This document shows positions 16,464 through 26,057 of a stretch of 39,053 nucleotides of DNA, piece by piece. A program made the position numbers and the translations under genes. The notes under the pieces are model-generated. The model was not told where the DNA came from and searched no databases. It was given only the letters and a program-made list of their open reading frames with translations. The stretch comes from Methylotenera sp. Lineage in GTDB: Bacteria; Pseudomonadota; Gammaproteobacteria; Burkholderiales; Methylophilaceae. How positions within the stretch are numbered: the stretch's first letter is position 1; each line of letters opens with the position of its first letter. The stretch is from the NCBI GenBank assembly GCA_030655015.1, contig JAURWJ010000052.1, positions 1-39,053 on the forward strand, given 5' to 3'.

Positions 16464-18554
16464 CTATGACAATTGTGGGGTTTCACCAATAAAAGGTGCA
16501 TTGTTTAATATCACGTCTTTTTTGATGTTGTCATTTGCCACTTGGCTTGGAGTGGTAAGCGAGCCTTGAGTTGCCATTTTTTGTTTTTCTGGACTAAACT
16601 TAACGCAACGCATCAGTTTTAGCAAAATGGCATCCAGTTGATTGGATTGTTCTTGATATTTGGACAACTCTTTCTGGGCTAACTCAATATTTTTAAGTAA
16701 TTTGTCAGTGCTATTGTGCGACTCCATTAAAGATTCTGCACGTTTATCCAGCGCACTTTTGTGGACATTGATTTGATTTTTTAATTCACCAATGACTTGG
16801 TTCAGCCAATGGTTACAATCTAGGTGCGCTTGCTCAAAAATCGCTTGAATTTGCACGCCCAGCCCTAAAAAAAACCGACGAATTAAAAAGTGTTTTTCAA
16901 TTAGAATATTTGCAGGGTTGCTACAAAACTCTGCAGTCACTTTTTCGAGTGCTTGCATGTTTTTGATAAACTTAGACATATCCAGCTCAATGGCTTCAGT
17001 TTTTTCAAAATCATGCTTACTCCAAAACAGATGGTATAAGTCATCCGCATGTTTTTTGATGATGTGACCTTCAATGCCAATTTCTTCAGCAAGATTTGTG
17101 GCTAGTCGCGTCAGGTCGCGCATGCTTTTATTGAGACCTACCGTTGTCCAGCTATCCCCCATATCTTGTTTTGTTTGTGCTAACGTGGTGTCTAAATAAC
17201 CTAAACTTAAATGGCGCAGTAGTTTACTACTTAATCTTTTTATCTTTTCACTACCTTGGTTAAACGTAAGTATTGATGCCTCGTAACGTTTACGTTCTGC
17301 CACCACTTTGGCTAAAATTTCTTTTGAAAGGTCACTATTTTTGTTTTGTAATTCCTGTAACTCAATGAGTTGATTTTTGATGCTATTAACACGAATTTGC
17401 GCTAACTTACGCGATGAGCGAATCATATTGGAGCATTCGGTCACGACTGCACGTCCTAAAATCTCATGCTTTGACGATACCATTAAATCAGCCAGCGAGT
17501 TTTCCAGTGCATTGATGCCACTACGTTTCAATAGTGCATCGTCTTTTCTGATTTTAGCGACTAGCGCCTTTTGTGCTGAGATGGCGAAAATATTTTTGGC
17601 GTCTAAACTTAGTTCATGCGCAGTATTTTTAATTTGTTTTTGAATCAGAGCTTCTACTTCGAGGTCTGTTTCAAGGCCATCCCATAAAATATCAATTTTA
17701 TTTAACACCACGAATTTATGTGCCGCACGTCTTTGCACATAGTCTGTCCAAATTTGCATATCGGACTTTGTGATGCCTGAGTCTGTGGCGGTTAAAAACA
17801 ACACGGCTTGCGCATTGGGGATAATGCTCAGTGTAAGTTCAGGTTCAGCCCCCATGGTGTTTAAGCCAGGCGTATCAATAACAACCAAGCCATTTTTAAG
17901 CAATGGATGTGGATAGTTGATAAGCGCATGCCGCCACACCGGAATTTCGACCATATTTTGTTCTGTCAGCAGGTGACGTACACTAGGGTCTTCTTCATTC
18001 CAGAACCCAAGTTTTTTAGCGGCCTCGAGACTCACTTCTTTTTTCTGCACCAGTGCACGTAAGGTTTCTTTCATAGCACTGGCTGACGCAGTGTCTAAGC
18101 GAATTTTATGCCAAACGTTTGGGCTTGATTTTAGGTAGGTGAGTGTGTCATCTGTACTTCTGGTTTCAATCGGCAGCAGTTTGATGCATGGTTCTTCATT
18201 GTCATTCCAGAAAATTTCAGTGGGGCACATCGTGGTACGTCCGGGCTCGCTAGGAAGCAGGCGTTGATTAAAATCTGAAAAAAACAAGGCGTTGATGGCT
18301 TCAGTTTTGCCACGTGAAAACTCCGCAAGAAAGGCCAATACCAACTGGTCTTTCTTTAGATTTTCTTTGATGTCATAGAGTCTTAGTTCTTGTATTGCAT
18401 TTAATGCTTCTGCATGACCTGGCCAGTCAATGAATTCGTCAATGGTGGCGATGAGATTTTCACGCCATTGGCTATATTCATTTATTTTTGTGCTTAAGGT
18501 TGAAATTACAATTTCAGCTTGATTGGATGCGCTATTGGGGACCGGTATGCTCAT
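16464..18554 (-). CDS. Bacterial dynamin-like GTPase
   Basis: 696 aa. G1 region FLAEFSRGKTEAINAL (about 75-90), with AEFSRGKT where GxxxxGK(S/T) is expected, so the first glycine is alanine. G2 is likely in PGRTTMCPTEI (about 104-114); G3 is DTPGLNTMG (227-235); G4 is NKID (285-288). Beyond about residue 370 the sequence is mostly helical with heptad-like stretches (IKNQLIELQELQNKN; later LLKNIELAQKELSKY), plus a short hydrophobic segment near LIRRFFLGLGVQIQ that might touch membrane. Bacterial dynamin-like proteins remodel or protect membranes; this betaproteobacterial subgroup is uncharacterised. It starts 9 bases after yggT ends, implying co-transcription with yggS-proC-yggT. Confidence 0.85.
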   Translation of the reverse strand: MSIPVPNSASNQAEIVISTLSTKINEYSQWRENLIATIDEFIDWPGHAEALNAIQELRLYDIKENLKKDQLVLAFLAEFSRGKTEAINALFFSDFNQRLLPSEPGRTTMCPTEIFWNDNEEPCIKLLPIETRSTDDTLTYLKSSPNVWHKIRLDTASASAMKETLRALVQKKEVSLEAAKKLGFWNEEDPSVRHLLTEQNMVEIPVWRHALINYPHPLLKNGLVVIDTPGLNTMGAEPELTLSIIPNAQAVLFLTATDSGITKSDMQIWTDYVQRRAAHKFVVLNKIDILWDGLETDLEVEALIQKQIKNTAHELSLDAKNIFAISAQKALVAKIRKDDALLKRSGINALENSLADLMVSSKHEILGRAVVTECSNMIRSSRKLAQIRVNSIKNQLIELQELQNKNSDLSKEILAKVVAERKRYEASILTFNQGSEKIKRLSSKLLRHLSLGYLDTTLAQTKQDMGDSWTTVGLNKSMRDLTRLATNLAEEIGIEGHIIKKHADDLYHLFWSKHDFEKTEAIELDMSKFIKNMQALEKVTAEFCSNPANILIEKHFLIRRFFLGLGVQIQAIFEQAHLDCNHWLNQVIGELKNQINVHKSALDKRAESLMESHNSTDKLLKNIELAQKELSKYQEQSNQLDAILLKLMRCVKFSPEKQKMATQGSLTTPSQVANDNIKKDVILNNAPFIGETPQLS

Positions 18555-18563
18555 ATTGTCATC

Positions 18564-19145
18564 TTAGCTTATCAAAGTTAATAACAAGTTGTTTTCTAAC
18601 GGGATTAAAACAGTTGTAAGCAATAACTGTGCCGCTAGAATAAATACGAGTGGGCTAAGATCAAAGTTGGCGACAGGGGGAATAGTTTTCCTTAAAAAAT
18701 TCAGGATGGGATAAGTCAAGCTATTTAAGAGTGGCGCAATCGGCGTGTGGGGATTTACCCAACTTAAAATAGCTTGTATTAACACAGCATATAAAAAAAT
18801 TGAAAGACTAAGGCTAACAATGCCGATGAGGCTTACCCCTGAAATCACGAGCCAAACTTGATTGCCTGCTATGAGCAGTGGAAAGCCTTTAAGCCATAAC
18901 AGACTCACCGTTAGTATTAGCTGTGTGACGTAGGCCAGTATTAGCGTAGAAAGATCTAATTTTCGTAAGCTCGGCACAATGCGACGCATTGGCTTGACTG
19001 CGAAGTTAGTCAGAGACACAATCATTTGCGCGGCCTGATTGTGAAACGAAACTTTTGTCAGCTGAAAATAAAAACGTAGCAAAAAGGCGATGGTGAGTAA
19101 TCCCAACAGCGCTTGCAGTAGAAATATAATCGCGTTATTGAGCAT
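18564..19145 (-). CDS. yggT: YggT family integral membrane protein
   Basis: 193 aa with two YGGT repeats, each with paired membrane segments. The first contains LLRFYFQLTKVSFHNQAAQMIVSLTNFAVKPMRRIVP (key pieces LRFYFQL and PMRRIVP); the second contains ILSWVNPHTPIAPLLNSLTYPILNFLRKTIPP (pieces SWVNPHTP and RKTIPP). Function is unproven; homologues are linked to osmotic tolerance, and Gram-positive/plastid relatives to division-site organisation. Start ATG 19143-19145 has a G-rich ribosome site. Lies 21 bases downstream of proC. Confidence 0.9.
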   Translation of the reverse strand: MLNNAIIFLLQALLGLLTIAFLLRFYFQLTKVSFHNQAAQMIVSLTNFAVKPMRRIVPSLRKLDLSTLILAYVTQLILTVSLLWLKGFPLLIAGNQVWLVISGVSLIGIVSLSLSIFLYAVLIQAILSWVNPHTPIAPLLNSLTYPILNFLRKTIPPVANFDLSPLVFILAAQLLLTTVLIPLENNLLLTLIS

Positions 19146-19166
19146 GATAGCCCCCTTTTTAGTTGC

Positions 19167-19973
19167 TTATTGACTCAGTTGATCGCCAAGCGCGATGGAT
19201 TTATCTGCTGCAGCTTTAGCGGCTCGGCTAATAGTGTTTTTGATGTTGGCCGCCTCTAAAGCGAGAATGCCTTGTTCTGTTGTGCCACCTTTCGATGTGA
19301 CTTGAGCACGCAGTGTTTTAACGTTGTCGACACTGTGGGATGCGAGCAGGCTGGCACCGGCAAAGGTTTGTAGCGCCAACATGGTTGCAGCTTCATCATC
19401 GAGCCCTAGTTGTACGCCCGCCTCCTGCAGTGCTTCTATCAAATAAAACACATAAGCTGGGCCGCTGCCTGAAATGGCAGTCACAGCGTCCATTTTATCT
19501 TCAGCATCAAGCCATAAAGTTTTACCAACGGCTGCCAATATTGTGGTGGCTTGGTCGCGTTGCGCTTGGCTCACTCCAGACATGGCGTACAGTGCTGAAA
19601 TGCCGGCTTGAATCTGTGCTGGGGTGTTAGGCATGACGCGCACGATTGCAGGGTAATTGTTGAGCCAGCGTGAGATATCTTTACTTCTGACTCCTGCCGC
19701 GATTGACACCACCAGTTGCGATGTTAAAACGGGACTTAATTGGCTGCATACTGCTTTCAGTTGTTGCGGTTTAACCGCTAAAACAATGACATCGGTGTTG
19801 TTAAATTCGGCATAAGTGTCGGTAACATGGACATTAAATTCTTGCGCTAATTCTACGCGTTTTTGTGCGTCTAACTCTAACACTGTAATCGCAGACATCT
19901 CAAAGTTGTCGTGCTTTAATCCACCAACAATAGCGCGCGCCATGTTGCCACCACCAATAAAACTAATTTTCAT
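19167..19973 (-). CDS. proC: Pyrroline-5-carboxylate reductase
   Basis: 268 aa from ATG 19971-19973, chosen over a start 15 codons upstream because GGAG sits 9 bases before it and the protein then begins MKISFIGGGNMARAIVGG, the expected Rossmann loop. Catalyses the last step of proline synthesis using NAD(P)H. Other blocks: VLAVKPQQL, RVMPNTPAQIQAG, and the catalytic region AISGSGPAYVFYLIEAL followed by SKGGTTEQGILAL. The gap to yggS is about 113 bases, but the conserved yggS-proC-yggT order suggests one unit. Confidence 0.96.
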   Translation of the reverse strand: MKISFIGGGNMARAIVGGLKHDNFEMSAITVLELDAQKRVELAQEFNVHVTDTYAEFNNTDVIVLAVKPQQLKAVCSQLSPVLTSQLVVSIAAGVRSKDISRWLNNYPAIVRVMPNTPAQIQAGISALYAMSGVSQAQRDQATTILAAVGKTLWLDAEDKMDAVTAISGSGPAYVFYLIEALQEAGVQLGLDDEAATMLALQTFAGASLLASHSVDNVKTLRAQVTSKGGTTEQGILALEAANIKNTISRAAKAAADKSIALGDQLSQ

Positions 19974-20086
19974 TTGAATAGACTCCAAAGGGTTCGTTTT
20001 TTTATTTAATACGTGCAACTTGAGTTATCCAGATTTATTTAGCCTTCAATCCTTAACCAGTCAAGCGCGCACCTTATATTTTTGCT

Positions 20087-20785
20087 TTAATTGTTCGTGA
20101 CAGACGCTGATCTGGCACCAAATAATGCTGAGCCTATGCGCACAATCGTTGCGCCCTGAGCAATCGCTGCCAGATAATCGTCGGACATCCCGATAGACAG
20201 CGTATCTAACGCAAAGCCCTTGGCTAACAATGCATCATAACATTGTCGTACTTGTTTAAATTGAGCTTGTTGTTGATTTGTGTCAAGGGTGGGTACAGGA
20301 ATCGCCATCAAGCCACGTAATTTTAATCTGGGTAGCGAGGCGATGGCTGTTGCTAGCAATTCCAGGTCTTGTGGAAGCACGCCGCTTTTGCTGTTTTCAT
20401 TGCTGATATTGACCTGAATGCATACTTGTAATGGTGCAGCATCTATCGGGCGCGCCTCATTCAAGCGTTGTGCAATTTTTAGTCGGTCCACACTGTGAAC
20501 CCAGGCGAAATGTTGAGCGATGGGCTGTGTTTTGTTGCTTTGTATGGGGCCGATGAAATGCCACTCAATGGGTAAATCAGTCAGTGCGGCTTGCTTATCA
20601 AGCGCCTCCTGCAAATAGTTTTCACCAAACAAAATTTGACCCGCAGTGTAGGCCTCGCGAATGGCTGATATTGGCTGCGCCTTGCTGACGGCAAGTAATT
20701 TCACCGGTTGCTGATACTCACTCATGGCTTGCGCGGATTGAATTGTTGCTAGAATATGTTGCAAGCGATTGCTAATTGTGGTCAT
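20087..20785 (-). CDS. yggS: YggS family pyridoxal-phosphate homeostasis protein
   Basis: 232 aa. Single-domain alanine-racemase-like TIM barrel that binds PLP and buffers vitamin B6. The PLP lysine lies in LLAVSKAQP near residue 34; FGENYLQEA, EWHFIGPIQSNK, VCIQVNISNENSKSG, GLMAIP, and the phosphate-binding SIGMSDDYLAAIAQGATIVRIG (in pieces SIGMSDDYLAAI and VRIGSALFG) complete the pattern. First gene of the yggS-proC-yggT-dynamin group; divergent from pilT. Confidence 0.95.
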   Translation of the reverse strand: MTTISNRLQHILATIQSAQAMSEYQQPVKLLAVSKAQPISAIREAYTAGQILFGENYLQEALDKQAALTDLPIEWHFIGPIQSNKTQPIAQHFAWVHSVDRLKIAQRLNEARPIDAAPLQVCIQVNISNENSKSGVLPQDLELLATAIASLPRLKLRGLMAIPVPTLDTNQQQAQFKQVRQCYDALLAKGFALDTLSIGMSDDYLAAIAQGATIVRIGSALFGARSASVTNN

Positions 20786-20800
20786 AATTCACTAAGCCTA

Positions 20801-20825
20801 GATTTAGAGCATGGATTTAGAGCAT
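20801..20825. repeat. Tandem 12-base repeat in the yggS/pilT divergent promoter region
   Basis: GATTTAGAGCAT occurs at 20801-20812 and again at 20814-20825, separated by a single G. It lies in the 85-base gap between divergent starts, where a regulator could control both directions. No known operator is recognised. Confidence 0.4.
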
Positions 20826-20870
20826 TTAATAATTGGAAATTAACCAGTGTAATTATATCAGGAGCAGGTT

Positions 20871-21914
20871 GTGGATATTTCAGATTTACTCGCGTTTTCA
20901 GTTAAAAACAAAGCCTCAGACTTGCACCTTTCTGCAGGGTTGCCGCCTATGATTCGCGTGCACGGCGACATTCGAAAAATTAATGTGCCGGCGATGGATC
21001 ACAGCCAAGTACATGACATGGTGTACGACATCATGAATGACGGGCAGCGCAAAGTGTATGAGGAAAGCCTCGAATGCGACTTCTCATTTGAAATTCCGAA
21101 TCTGGCACGTTTTCGGGTCAATGCCTTTAATCATAATCGGGGTTCTGGCGCAGTATTTCGTACCATTCCATCTAAAATATTGACCTTGGAACAATTGAAT
21201 TGCCCGGCAATATTTAAGGATATTGCCGATACGCCGCGTGGTATCTGTTTGGTGACAGGGCCTACTGGCTCAGGTAAATCAACCACGCTGGCCGCGATGA
21301 TTGATTACATCAATGACAAAGAATTTGCCCATATTTTGACAGTTGAAGACCCGATTGAATTTGTGCATCAATCGAAAAAATGTTTGATTAACCAAAGGGA
21401 AGTCGGTCCGCATACACTTTCATTCAACAATGCTTTGCGCTCAGCCCTGCGTGAAGACCCTGACGTGATTTTGGTGGGCGAGTTGCGAGATTTAGAGACT
21501 ATTCGATTGGCACTTACTGCCGCGGAAACCGGGCACATGGTATTTGGTACCTTGCATACAAGCTCGGCGGCTAAAACCGTGGACCGTATCATTGACGTAT
21601 TCCCCGCAGCTGAAAAAGAAATGGTGCGTTCTATGTTGTCTGAATCATTACGTGCGGTGATTTCACAAACGTTATTAAAAACCAAAGATGAGCAGGGTCG
21701 CGTTGCCGCACATGAAATTATGATAGGTACGCCTGCGATTCGTAACTTGATTCGTGAAAATAAAATCCCGCAAATGTATTCAGCCATACAAACAGGCCAA
21801 AATGTAGGCATGCAGACACTAGACCAAAATTTACAGGATTTAGTAAAACGTGGTGTTATTTCGGCCAATGAAGCACGTAGCAAGGCTGCCAATAAAGACG
21901 CGATTATGGGTTAA
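20871..21914 (+). CDS. pilT: Type IV pilus retraction ATPase PilT
   Basis: 347 aa, starting at GTG 20871 with AGGAG at 20860-20864. Powers pilus retraction for twitching motility and DNA uptake. PAS-like N-domain with ASDLHLSAG; Walker A GPTGSGKSTTLAAM at about 130-143; Asp box FAHILTVEDPIEF; Walker B DPDVILVGELRD; His box TGHMVFGTLHTSS. The C-terminal AIRNLIRENKI motif is the PilT hallmark required for retraction. Followed by pilU after 63 bases. Confidence 0.97.
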   Translation: MDISDLLAFSVKNKASDLHLSAGLPPMIRVHGDIRKINVPAMDHSQVHDMVYDIMNDGQRKVYEESLECDFSFEIPNLARFRVNAFNHNRGSGAVFRTIPSKILTLEQLNCPAIFKDIADTPRGICLVTGPTGSGKSTTLAAMIDYINDKEFAHILTVEDPIEFVHQSKKCLINQREVGPHTLSFNNALRSALREDPDVILVGELRDLETIRLALTAAETGHMVFGTLHTSSAAKTVDRIIDVFPAAEKEMVRSMLSESLRAVISQTLLKTKDEQGRVAAHEIMIGTPAIRNLIRENKIPQMYSAIQTGQNVGMQTLDQNLQDLVKRGVISANEARSKAANKDAIMG

Positions 21915-21977
21915 GTTGGTTCTGGGCTTACTTGGTAAGCAGCGTTACAACACAAGTGTTTATGTAAGGGGATCGCA

Positions 21978-23126
21978 GTGCAAAGTCAGATGGAAAAAGG
22001 TCAAGCAGAGAAATTTGTTTTTGATTTGTTACGGTTAATGTTGGCAAAAAAAGCGTCCGATTTATTTATCACGGTTGGATTCCCTCCAGCAATTAAGGTG
22101 GATGGTAAGGTGATGCCCGCCAGCAACCAAGTGTTGTCGCCGCAACAGGCACGAGAAATAGCCCGCGCTATTATGAATGACAAGCAAACGGCTGAATTCG
22201 ATGCGACCAATGAGTGTAACTTTGCTATTGGCATTCCAAGTGTTGCACGTTTCCGTGTGAATGCTTTTGTGCAGCGCGGATCAGCCGGGCTTGTGTTTAG
22301 AACCATTACCACTAAGATTCCAGAGTTTGAAGAGCTAGGGTTGCCCGAAGTCCTTAAAGACATCGCGATGACTAAGCGTGGCCTGGTTATTTTTGTAGGC
22401 GGCACTGGGTCAGGTAAATCGACTTCTTTGGCCGCGATGGTGGGCTACCGTAATCAAAATAGTTACGGGCACATTATTACGATTGAAGACCCGATAGAGT
22501 TTGTGCATGAGCATAGAAACTGCATTATTACGCAGCGTGAAGTCGGCGTGGATACTGATAATTGGCATATCGCCCTTAAAAATACTTTGCGCCAAGCGCC
22601 TGATGTGATTTTGATTGGTGAGATCCGTGACCGCGAAACCATGGATTATGCGATTGCGTTCGCTGAAACCGGCCACTTATGCATGGCGACACTGCATGCA
22701 AACAGTACCAACCAAGCCTTGGATCGTATTATTAACTTCTTCCCGGAAGAGCGCCGTCATCAACTGTTGATGGATTTATCTTTGAATGTACGTGCCTTTG
22801 TGTCGCAACGCCTTATTCCTAAAAAAGAAGGTAAAGGGCGTGTAGCCGCAATGGAGGTGATGTTAAATTCACCCTTGATTTCAGATTTGATTTTTAAGGG
22901 TGAAGTGCATGAGATTAAAGAAATTATTTCAAGATCACGCGAGTTGGGTATGCAAACTTTTGATCAATCATTGTTTGATTTACATGAGGCCGATGTGATT
23001 AGTTATGAAGATGCATTACGTAACGCAGACTCTGTAAATGATTTACGCCTGAAAATCAAGCTTGACGGTAAAGGCGCGCATGGTAAAGATTTATCTGCTG
23101 GGCTAGATAGCTTAGGAATTGTTTAA
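21978..23126 (+). CDS. pilU: PilT paralog, twitching motility ATPase PilU
   Basis: 382 aa from GTG 21978, supported by AAGGGGA five bases upstream; the ATG four codons later has no ribosome site at suitable distance. Walker A is GGTGSGKSTSLAAM; Walker B DVILIGEIRDRETM; ASDLFITVGFPP and FAETGHLCMATLHAN are also present. In place of PilT's AIRNLIRE it has SPLISDLIFKGEVHEIKE (piece LISDLIFKG), and a C-terminal extension DLRLKIKLDGKG, both typical of PilU. PilU assists PilT-dependent retraction. Confidence 0.95.
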   Translation: MQSQMEKGQAEKFVFDLLRLMLAKKASDLFITVGFPPAIKVDGKVMPASNQVLSPQQAREIARAIMNDKQTAEFDATNECNFAIGIPSVARFRVNAFVQRGSAGLVFRTITTKIPEFEELGLPEVLKDIAMTKRGLVIFVGGTGSGKSTSLAAMVGYRNQNSYGHIITIEDPIEFVHEHRNCIITQREVGVDTDNWHIALKNTLRQAPDVILIGEIRDRETMDYAIAFAETGHLCMATLHANSTNQALDRIINFFPEERRHQLLMDLSLNVRAFVSQRLIPKKEGKGRVAAMEVMLNSPLISDLIFKGEVHEIKEIISRSRELGMQTFDQSLFDLHEADVISYEDALRNADSVNDLRLKIKLDGKGAHGKDLSAGLDSLGIV

Positions 23127-23137
23127 CCTATAAAAGA

Positions 23138-23185
23138 CTGTTATCCATGAAAAGGGCATGCTTACAACATTATCAGGGATAACAG
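23138..23185. terminator. Stem-loop between convergent pilU and pyrC'
   Basis: CTGTTATCC (23138-23146) pairs perfectly with GGATAACAG (23177-23185) across a 30-base loop. On plus it is followed by CCGTTTT, giving a weak U tract suitable for ending the pilT-pilU transcript. The long loop makes it a moderate candidate only. Confidence 0.5.
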
Positions 23186-23204
23186 CCGTTTTAAGGTTCA
23201 TTGG

Positions 23205-24479
23205 TTAATGTTGATATACCACCAGCCCATGCACTAGCGTTCTTTTAACTTTTCCCGCAAGCTCCAAGCCATTAAACGGGGTGTTTCTACCTTGGCTTTG
23301 GAGGGTTTTTGGGCTTATTTTCCAGTATTCGTTGGCATCAAAAATACACACGTCAGCGTCGCTGCCTTGGCTTAAATCACCAGCGGATATGCCCAATATT
23401 TGTGCGGAAGCTTGCGTGATGTGTGAGAGTGCATGCGGCAAACTTACTTTTTCTTGTTGAGCCCATTTCAGGGTGAGCGGTAACAATAACTCTAACCCTG
23501 TCGCACCAATTTCCGCCTCTGCGAACGGTGCCATTTTTGCGTCATCATCCACAGGCGTGTGGTCCGAGCATATCGCGTCTATTGTGCCATCTTTAAGCCC
23601 TGTGCTGAGTGCATCTTTGTCCCGCTGCGTGCGTAGCGGTGGTTTGAGGTGGCAATTGGCATCAAAATAGGCAATATCATGTTCGGTCAGGTGCAAATGG
23701 TTGGCACTGACATCGCAACTGATGTTTAAGCCTTGCGCTTTAGCGGTACGAATCATGGCAACGCCTTCAGCGGTTGACAGGCGGCTAATGTGTACTTTGG
23801 CACCGGTTTCTTGGGCGATGCGCAATATGCTTGCCAGTGCTAAGGCTTCTGCCGCACTGGGGATGCCTTTAAGGCCTAATCTCGTCGCGACTTCACCATC
23901 ATGTGCCACACCGTCTGCGGCTAAAAATGGCTCTTCTGCATGTAAAAATAGCGTAAAGCCAAAAGTCGCCGCGTATTGCATGGCACGCCATAGCACTTGT
24001 GTGTCGGTAATGGCGATGTTGGCTTGCGAGAAGCCTACGCAGCCAGCGGCGTACAATTCATTCATTTCTGCAAGTGCCTTACCTTGCAATTGACGTGTCA
24101 TTGCGCCGAGTGGGTAAACATGGGTTAAGCCCTGTTGTTTGGCGCGATATCTGAGCATTTCCACCAAGCCGGGTTCATCGAGCACGGGGTCGGTATCAGG
24201 CGGGCAGGCGAGGCTAGTTACGCCGCCTGCCACCGCAGCTTGCAGTTCACTGGCTAATCTGGCTTTATATTCTTCGCCTGGCTCGCGCAGTCTGGCGGAT
24301 AAATCGACTAAACCAGGGCAGATGATTAAATTAGTGGCATCAATGGTTTGGCTGGCAATAAAACCATCCGGCATTTGCCCAATGTTTAAAATTTTCCCAG
24401 CGGCAATAAAAACGTCAAGCTTGCTATCTATATTGTTTTTAGGGTCAATCACGCGACCATTTTTAATATGTATTTTCAT
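23205..24479 (-). CDS. pyrC': Non-catalytic dihydroorotase-like subunit (PyrC', PyrX type)
   Basis: 424 aa, class I dihydroorotase fold. The metal-binding HxH expected in the VDxHxHLR(D/E)PG block is missing: residues 58-68 read [11 protein letters not shown], so both histidines are replaced (L60, A62). Another ligand region reads KVHISRLST instead of the HxxH pattern, and the catalytic-aspartate block reads [12 protein letters not shown] rather than DHAPH. Family knowledge: in Pseudomonas-type organisms such inactive PyrC' proteins assemble with PyrB and are needed for active aspartate transcarbamoylase. ATG 24477-24479 overlaps the pyrB stop by 4 bases (ATGA) and has a strong AGGAGG site, as expected for a stoichiometric partner. 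A separate active pyrC should exist elsewhere in the genome. Confidence 0.92.
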   Translation of the reverse strand: MKIHIKNGRVIDPKNNIDSKLDVFIAAGKILNIGQMPDGFIASQTIDATNLIICPGLVDLSARLREPGEEYKARLASELQAAVAGGVTSLACPPDTDPVLDEPGLVEMLRYRAKQQGLTHVYPLGAMTRQLQGKALAEMNELYAAGCVGFSQANIAITDTQVLWRAMQYAATFGFTLFLHAEEPFLAADGVAHDGEVATRLGLKGIPSAAEALALASILRIAQETGAKVHISRLSTAEGVAMIRTAKAQGLNISCDVSANHLHLTEHDIAYFDANCHLKPPLRTQRDKDALSTGLKDGTIDAICSDHTPVDDDAKMAPFAEAEIGATGLELLLPLTLKWAQQEKVSLPHALSHITQASAQILGISAGDLSQGSDADVCIFDANEYWKISPKTLQSQGRNTPFNGLELAGKVKRTLVHGLVVYQH

Positions 24480-25456
24480 TGTGACCCTCCTGCTGAGCTA
24501 CTTACCACTTGTCCGCCTGCTAGTATTGCCATCACCGCCATCCGAATCGCAATGCCGTAAGTCACCTGCGGCAGAATGACTGATTGTTTGCCATCGGCCA
24601 CGCTGGAATCAATTTCTACACCGCGGTTCATCGGGCCTGGATGCATCACAATCGCGTCCGATTTGGCGAGGCTAAGTTTTTCTTGCGTCAGGCCGTAGGT
24701 TTTAAAGTATTCTTGTGAGCTTGGCAGCATTGCGCCATTCATACGCTCGTTTTGCAGACGTAACATCATCACCACGTCCACATCTTTTAAGCCCTCGTTC
24801 ATGTCATGGTAAACATGCACGCCCAATTTTTCTACTTGAGCGGGCAATAGCGTTTTGGGTGCGATCACACGTACTTCGGGTACACCCAAAGTGGTGAGTG
24901 CGTGAATTTCAGAGCGTGCTACGCGCGAGTGCAACACATCGCCTACAATCGCAATTCTTAAATTATGTAGGTCTGGTTTGTATTTACGGATAGTAAACAC
25001 ATCGAGCAAGCCTTGTGTGGGGTGCGAATGGCGGCCATCACCTGCGTTAATGACGTGAATGTGAGGCGGCACGTGTTTGGCAATCAAATGTGCCGCGCCT
25101 GATTGTGCATGGCGCACCACAAACATGTCGGCATGCATGGCGATTAAGTTATCCACCGTGTCTAGAATGGTTTCACCTTTTGATTGTGAAGAGGTGCCAA
25201 CATTCAAGCTAATGACATCGGCAGATAGTCGTTTTGCCGCAATTTCAAAGGTGGTGCGGGTGCGGGTGCTGTTTTCAAAAAATAAGTTACACACGGTTTT
25301 TCCGCGCAGTAAGGGTACTTTTTTTACTTCGCGTTCTGCTACGCCCACAAAGGATTCTGCGGTGTCTAAAATTTGATTAAGTATTTTTTTGGGTAAGCCT
25401 TCAATTGAAAGCAGGTGTCGCAGGTGGCCGTCAGTATCGAGTTGAGGATTATTCAT
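24476..25456 (-). CDS. pyrB: Aspartate carbamoyltransferase catalytic subunit
   Basis: 326 aa. Second step of pyrimidine synthesis: carbamoyl phosphate plus aspartate. The carbamoyl-phosphate loop [11 protein letters not shown] is at about 61-71. Others: [11 protein letters not shown] (with the 80s-loop SQSKGET), [32 protein letters not shown] and [13 protein letters not shown]. It overlaps pyrR by 8 bases upstream and pyrC' by 4 bases downstream, so the three are translated together. No pyrI regulatory-subunit gene is present, fitting a PyrB-PyrC' dodecamer type enzyme. Confidence 0.97.
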   Translation of the reverse strand: MNNPQLDTDGHLRHLLSIEGLPKKILNQILDTAESFVGVAEREVKKVPLLRGKTVCNLFFENSTRTRTTFEIAAKRLSADVISLNVGTSSQSKGETILDTVDNLIAMHADMFVVRHAQSGAAHLIAKHVPPHIHVINAGDGRHSHPTQGLLDVFTIRKYKPDLHNLRIAIVGDVLHSRVARSEIHALTTLGVPEVRVIAPKTLLPAQVEKLGVHVYHDMNEGLKDVDVVMMLRLQNERMNGAMLPSSQEYFKTYGLTQEKLSLAKSDAIVMHPGPMNRGVEIDSSVADGKQSVILPQVTYGIAIRMAVMAILAGGQVVSSSAGGSQ

Positions 25457-26018
25457 GCTCTTGTGGTCTCGCGCTGTTGTTTTGTGAGGTAAGTTCTAAC
25501 GCTAATCTGCCATCGGAAAGCTGTGTTAATTGTAGGTGTTGAGAAGCTTCTAGCGGAATCTCTGCTGCGACGATTTGCGGTGCAATTGGTAGTTCGCGAC
25601 CACCTCGGTTGACCAAGGCCGCCAGTGTAATGCTGGCAGGGCGGCCATAGTCAAATAGCTCGTTCATGGCCGCACGCGTGGTGCGGCCTGTATAAAACAC
25701 GTCATCAATCAAAATGATATGTTTATTATCGACATCAAATGGAATTTGACTTGGGCGATTTTCGGCTTTTAAGCCACGCTGTGCGTAGTCATCGCGATAG
25801 AATGAAACATCTAATGTGCCATGTTCAACATCATGGTTGGTGATGGTTTTTTCTAGCAACACTAACAACCGCTGCATGAGCCAAACGCCGCCGCTATGAA
25901 TGCCGACTAGGGCGGTATTGTTTTGTAATAAAGGTTCAAGCTTCTGCGCTAGCGTAATGACTAGCGTTTCTGTATTTGGCAGTTGAGTATTGCTGAAAGG
26001 TATGTTTGGGTCTGTCAT
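25449..26018 (-). CDS. pyrR: Bifunctional pyr operon regulator / uracil phosphoribosyltransferase PyrR
   Basis: 189 aa. The PRPP-binding motif [19 protein letters not shown] is at about residue 95; other family blocks are [29 protein letters not shown] and [13 protein letters not shown]. In Bacillus PyrR attenuates pyr transcription by binding leader RNA; in Gram-negatives it is known mainly from the pyrR-pyrB-pyrC' arrangement, with the regulatory mechanism less clear. The 39-base gap upstream is too short for an attenuator, so classical leader control is not visible here. Order algH-ruvX-pyrR-pyrB-pyrC' matches Pseudomonas. Confidence 0.95.
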   Translation of the reverse strand: MTDPNIPFSNTQLPNTETLVITLAQKLEPLLQNNTALVGIHSGGVWLMQRLLVLLEKTITNHDVEHGTLDVSFYRDDYAQRGLKAENRPSQIPFDVDNKHIILIDDVFYTGRTTRAAMNELFDYGRPASITLAALVNRGGRELPIAPQIVAAEIPLEASQHLQLTQLSDGRLALELTSQNNSARPQEHE

Positions 26019-26057
26019 GCTGTTATTTTACTGAATAATCCTCATTATTTGTAACTC

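Noticed and set aside
21368-21892. 174-aa minus-strand ORF opposite pilT
   Set aside because: It lies entirely antisense to the clearly functional pilT; composition is that of a shadow frame (many Ser/Cys/Arg) with no family resemblance.
24139-24579. 146-aa plus-strand ORF opposite pyrC'/pyrB
   Set aside because: Shadow frame across two well-supported overlapping genes.
26019-26057. PyrR-binding attenuator before pyrR
   Set aside because: 39 bases with no hairpin or anti-antiterminator motif; too short for Bacillus-type control.
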